NCBI GenBank assembly: GCA_900469475.1
Contig: UBXG01000010.1
Span: 111,952 to 175,951 of the forward strand
Reading direction: 5' to 3'
DNA: 64,000 nucleotides
Origin: Hyphomicrobiales bacterium
GTDB taxonomy: Bacteria; Pseudomonadota; Alphaproteobacteria; Rhizobiales; Rhizobiaceae
Part shown: piece by piece, positions 61,499 to 64,000 of the stretch
How the letters are laid out: each line of letters starts with the position of its first letter
Position numbering within the stretch: position 1 is the stretch's first letter
Notes under the pieces: generated by a model
Databases searched by the model: none
What the model was told of the DNA's origin: nothing
The model's input: only the letters and a program-made list of their open reading frames with translations
Program-made: the position numbers and the translations under genes

Positions 61499-62275
61499 AT
61501 GGCAGAGAAGGGATATTTTGTCTGGTACGAGCTGATGACGACGGACATGAAGGCGGCGGAAGCCTTCTATACCAAAGTCGTCGGCTGGGATGCGGCGGAC
61601 GCGGGCATGCCGGAAGTCGGCATGGACTATACATTGTTTAGCGCCGGCGCCGGCCCCGTTGCCGGTTTGATGATCCTACCCGACGAGGCGAAGGCCATGG
61701 GCACGCCGCCCTGCTGGACCGGCTATATCGGCGTTCCCAATGTCGATGAAGCCACCAAGGCCGTAGTCGCGAAGGGCGGCAAGACCTATCGCGAGCCCAT
61801 GGATATTCCGGGCGTCGGCCGATTCTCCGTCGTCTCCGATCCCTATGGCGCAGCCTTCTGCCTGTTCACGCCGCTGCCGGGCCAGGATTGGGAGCCGCCT
61901 GCTCCTGCGACACCGGGCTATTTCGGCTGGCACGAGCTCTATTCCAACGATGGCCCGAAGGCCTTCGATTTCTATAGCGAGATGTTCGGCTGGGAGCTGA
62001 GCTCCGATTTCGACATGGGGCCGATGGGCAAGTATAAGATCTTCAAGATCGGCGATCGCGACTTCGGCGGGATCATGACCAAGCCCGCGGAAATGCCGAT
62101 GGCTGCCTGGAATTTCTATATCAACGTCCCGGCGATCGACGCTGCAATCACCCGTATCACGGAAGGCGGCGGCAGGATCGTCAACGGCCCTATGGAGGTC
62201 CCCGGCGGCAGCTGGATCGTCCAGGCGACCGATCCTCAGGGCGCGTTCTTCTCGTTGGTTGCGCCGGTGCGGTAG
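61499..62275 (+). CDS. VOC-family protein with two domains
   Basis: A 258-residue vicinal-oxygen-chelate protein with two tandem glyoxalase-like repeats (about residues 5-125 and 135-255). Both contain F-Y-x-x-V/M-x-G-W and D-P-x-G-A-x-F; the first starts F-V-W-Y-E-L-M-T-T-D, the second F-G-W-H-E-L-Y-S-N-D. ATG 61499 follows AGGGAGAG. Such tandem VOC proteins bind antibiotics or act on small metabolites; the specific role is unknown. Confidence 0.88.
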   Translation: MAEKGYFVWYELMTTDMKAAEAFYTKVVGWDAADAGMPEVGMDYTLFSAGAGPVAGLMILPDEAKAMGTPPCWTGYIGVPNVDEATKAVVAKGGKTYREPMDIPGVGRFSVVSDPYGAAFCLFTPLPGQDWEPPAPATPGYFGWHELYSNDGPKAFDFYSEMFGWELSSDFDMGPMGKYKIFKIGDRDFGGIMTKPAEMPMAAWNFYINVPAIDAAITRITEGGGRIVNGPMEVPGGSWIVQATDPQGAFFSLVAPVR

Positions 62276-62280
62276 TTTTT

Positions 62281-62387
62281 ACCCTCCTCCTTAAGGGGGA
62301 GGGTTCACCCATAGGGCCGGGGTGGGGTGATCACCAAGTTTGCGGTGTGTCACCCCCACCCGCGGCGTTACCCTCAAGGGGGAGGTA
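62281..62387. repeat. RIME-like mosaic palindromic element, copy B
   Basis: Same order as copy A at 21136-21252: ACCCTCCTCC-TTAA-GGGGGAGGGT, a GGGGTGA with a later TCACCCCC, CCGCGG, and CCCTC-AA-GGGGGAGG at the end. Between the convergent VOC and HerA-like genes. Confidence 0.78.
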
Positions 62388-62392
62388 TTGAC

Positions 62393-63907
62393 CTACCGCT
62401 TCAGGCTGCCGAGGATGCCGCGCACCAGCGCCCGTCCCACTTGCGTTGCCACCGTGCGGGCCATGCTTTTCATCGTCGCTTCCAGGATCGTCTCGCGCTG
62501 ATAGCCCGAACGGCCGCGGCTTGCCGGCTTGCTGCTGTCGCCGCCGAAGCCGGGCAAGGTCCAGCCGTCGCCGGCACTCTCGCTCTGCGGCGCAGCCGCC
62601 TTGCGTGCCCGCTCGGTCAGGATCTCATAGGCGGATTCGCGGTCGATCGTCTCGTCATAGACGCCGGCAACCGGACTGCCGTTGATGATGGCTTGGCGCT
62701 CGCCATCGGTGACGGGGCCGATACGGCCCGATGGCGGGCGGATCAACGTGCGTTCGACGATGGAGGGCGCACCCTTGCCCTCAAGCATCGACACCAGTGC
62801 CTCGCCAGTGCCGAGCGTGGTGATGACGGTGGCGCAATCGAAAGCCGGATTGGGCCGGAATGTCGAGGCTGCTGTCTGCACGGCCTTCTGCTCGCGCGGC
62901 GTATAGGCGCGAAGCGCATGCTGCACGCGATTGCCGAGCTGCGCCAGCACCGTTTCCGGCACATCGAGCGGGTTCTGGGTGACGAAATAGACGCCGACGC
63001 CCTTGGAGCGGATCAGGCGCACCACCTGCTCGACACGCTCGATCAGCACCTTCGGCGCGTCGTTGAAGAGCAGATGCGCCTCATCGAAGAAGAAGACCAG
63101 CTTCGGCTTTTCCGGATCGCCGACTTCGGGCAATTCCTCGAACAGTTCTGAGAGCAGCCACAGCAGGAAGGTGGCATAGAGGCGCGGATTCATCATCAGC
63201 TTGTCGGCTGCAAGTACCGAGACCTGCCCGTAGCCAGCGTTGCTGACCCGCATGATGTCGGAGATTTTCAGCGCCGGCTCGCCGAAGAAGTTTTCCGCGC
63301 CCTGCTGCTCGAGCACGAGCATTGCGCGCTGGATCGAGCCGACAGAGGATTTCGAGATCAGGCCGTATTTGCTGGAAAGCTCGCTGGCATTGTCGCCCAT
63401 ATAGTTCAGCAGCGCCTGCAGGTCCTTGAGATCGAGCAGCGCTAGGCCGTTCTGATCGGCGATCTTGAAGGCGATGTTGAGCACGCCTTCCTGCGCCTCG
63501 GACGCATCCATCAAGCGCGCCAGCAGCAGCGGCCCCATCTCGGCGATGGTGGTGCGCACGCGATGGCCTTTTTCACCATAAAGATCCCAGAAGATGACCG
63601 GGAATTGATCGAATTCATAGGGTGAGAGACCGATTTCTTCGGCGCGCTTCAGCAGGAAATCCTTTGGCTCGCCCTTGACGGCGATGCCGGAGAGATCGCC
63701 CTTGATGTCGGCACAGAAAACGGGCACGCCTGCCTTGGAAAATCCTTCCGCCAGCACCTGCAGCGTTACCGTCTTGCCGGTGCCGGTCGCGCCGGTGACA
63801 AGACCGTGGCGGTTGCCGAATTTCAGCGTCAGGAACTCGTCCTTATTGATGCTTTCATCGGGGTTGCGGCTCGCGCCGACGAAAATCTGTCCATCCTGCT
63901 GCTGCAT
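62393..63907 (-). CDS. HerA-like ATPase (DUF853 family)
   Basis: A 504-residue P-loop ATPase of the DUF853/YjgR group, related to HerA helicases. Walker A is G-A-T-G-T-G-K-T near residue 40; Walker B is K-L-V-F-F-F-D-E-A-H; a later F-V-T-Q-N-P and R-V-Q-H-A-L-R-A are conserved. The C-terminal 90 residues are low complexity. AAGGGAG precedes the ATG. The cellular role is unknown; the partner nuclease NurA is not near. A 19-bp-arm palindrome stands just upstream. Confidence 0.9.
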   Translation of the reverse strand: MQQQDGQIFVGASRNPDESINKDEFLTLKFGNRHGLVTGATGTGKTVTLQVLAEGFSKAGVPVFCADIKGDLSGIAVKGEPKDFLLKRAEEIGLSPYEFDQFPVIFWDLYGEKGHRVRTTIAEMGPLLLARLMDASEAQEGVLNIAFKIADQNGLALLDLKDLQALLNYMGDNASELSSKYGLISKSSVGSIQRAMLVLEQQGAENFFGEPALKISDIMRVSNAGYGQVSVLAADKLMMNPRLYATFLLWLLSELFEELPEVGDPEKPKLVFFFDEAHLLFNDAPKVLIERVEQVVRLIRSKGVGVYFVTQNPLDVPETVLAQLGNRVQHALRAYTPREQKAVQTAASTFRPNPAFDCATVITTLGTGEALVSMLEGKGAPSIVERTLIRPPSGRIGPVTDGERQAIINGSPVAGVYDETIDRESAYEILTERARKAAAPQSESAGDGWTLPGFGGDSSKPASRGRSGYQRETILEATMKSMARTVATQVGRALVRGILGSLKR

Positions 63908-63920
63908 AGTGTCGTCTCCC

Positions 63921-63968
63921 TTAGAGCATGATGCCGAAAAATGTCACTAGTTTTCGGCATCATGCTCT
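63921..63968. repeat. Palindromic repeat with 19-base arms
   Basis: TAGAGCATGATGCCGAAAA at 63921-63939 is matched by its perfect reverse complement at 63950-63968, with ten bases between. It abuts the ribosome site of the HerA-like gene, so it would form a long hairpin in that mRNA or lie in its promoter. Similar GCATGATGCC palindromes are common in Rhizobiaceae (from memory). Confidence 0.88.
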
Positions 63969-64000
63969 ACCTATTTGATTCTAGTACCGGATGATCTTGG

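Overview
The window looks like chromosomal DNA of a Rhizobiaceae bacterium, most likely Rhizobium or a close relative. The grounds are a RopA-type alphaproteobacterial porin, a CysHDN set with a divergent Rrf2 regulator, a betI/betB/betA operon, an asparaginase of the Rhizobium etli ReAV class, a TIGR03808-type Tat-exported repeat protein, and GC-rich mosaic intergenic repeats of the RIME kind. I see no phage, insertion sequence, integrase, CRISPR array or replication origin. This is an ordinary core chromosome with small accessory pieces.

Layout. 1-2.5 kb: a metallo-hydrolase cut by the window edge, a cupin, tRNA-Gln, a lipoprotein and tRNA-Pro. 2.5-5.4 kb: a pentapeptide-repeat protein, then a methionine-sulfoxide repair group (free-Met-R-SO reductase, MsrB, MsrA) with a translationally coupled DUF6314 gene. 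5.4-8.8 kb: a type I DAHP synthase behind what looks like a complete Phe/Tyr attenuator (leader peptide, pause hairpin, terminator), then the RopA porin. 9-12.9 kb: an efflux pump with a divergent LysR regulator, and HisC. 13-17.3 kb: sulfate assimilation (cysN, cysD, cysH) with its Rrf2 partner. 17.3-19.4 kb: a ClC transporter and a toxin-antitoxin pair. 19.4-24 kb: betI-GST-betB-betA, choline to glycine betaine, with a perfect BetI-type operator. 24-36 kb: mixed genes including HdeD, an orphan ParD-like antitoxin, an EAL-CBS-GGDEF protein, a quinone oxidoreductase, a second MFS pump with a SufR-like regulator, asparaginase, a DeoR/DUF4406 divergent pair, two glutathione transferases and a 61-aa protein.

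36.6-47.1 kb is one long plus-strand set for leucine/isovalerate breakdown: a fused indolepyruvate ferredoxin oxidoreductase, then ivd, mccB, a RidA gene, mccA, HMG-CoA lyase and methylglutaconyl-CoA hydratase. 47-52.5 kb: a Tat-exported repeat protein, a ligase-associated exonuclease coupled to an ATP-dependent DNA ligase, and an exported alpha/beta hydrolase. 52.5-56.2 kb: the two methylmalonyl-CoA mutase genes, split by an inverted-repeat element. 56.4-58.1 kb: two L,D-transpeptidase lipoproteins that appear to use different export routes. 58.4-64 kb: Ohr, a Xre/RES toxin-antitoxin pair, MarR with DUF899, a double VOC protein and a HerA-like ATPase.

The best candidates for something undescribed are the Phe/Tyr attenuator before the DAHP synthase, the GST gene lodged inside the bet operon, the oxidoreductase heading the leucine operon, and the mosaic repeats placed between cotranscribed genes. 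All family assignments come from reading motifs by eye; no database search was run.
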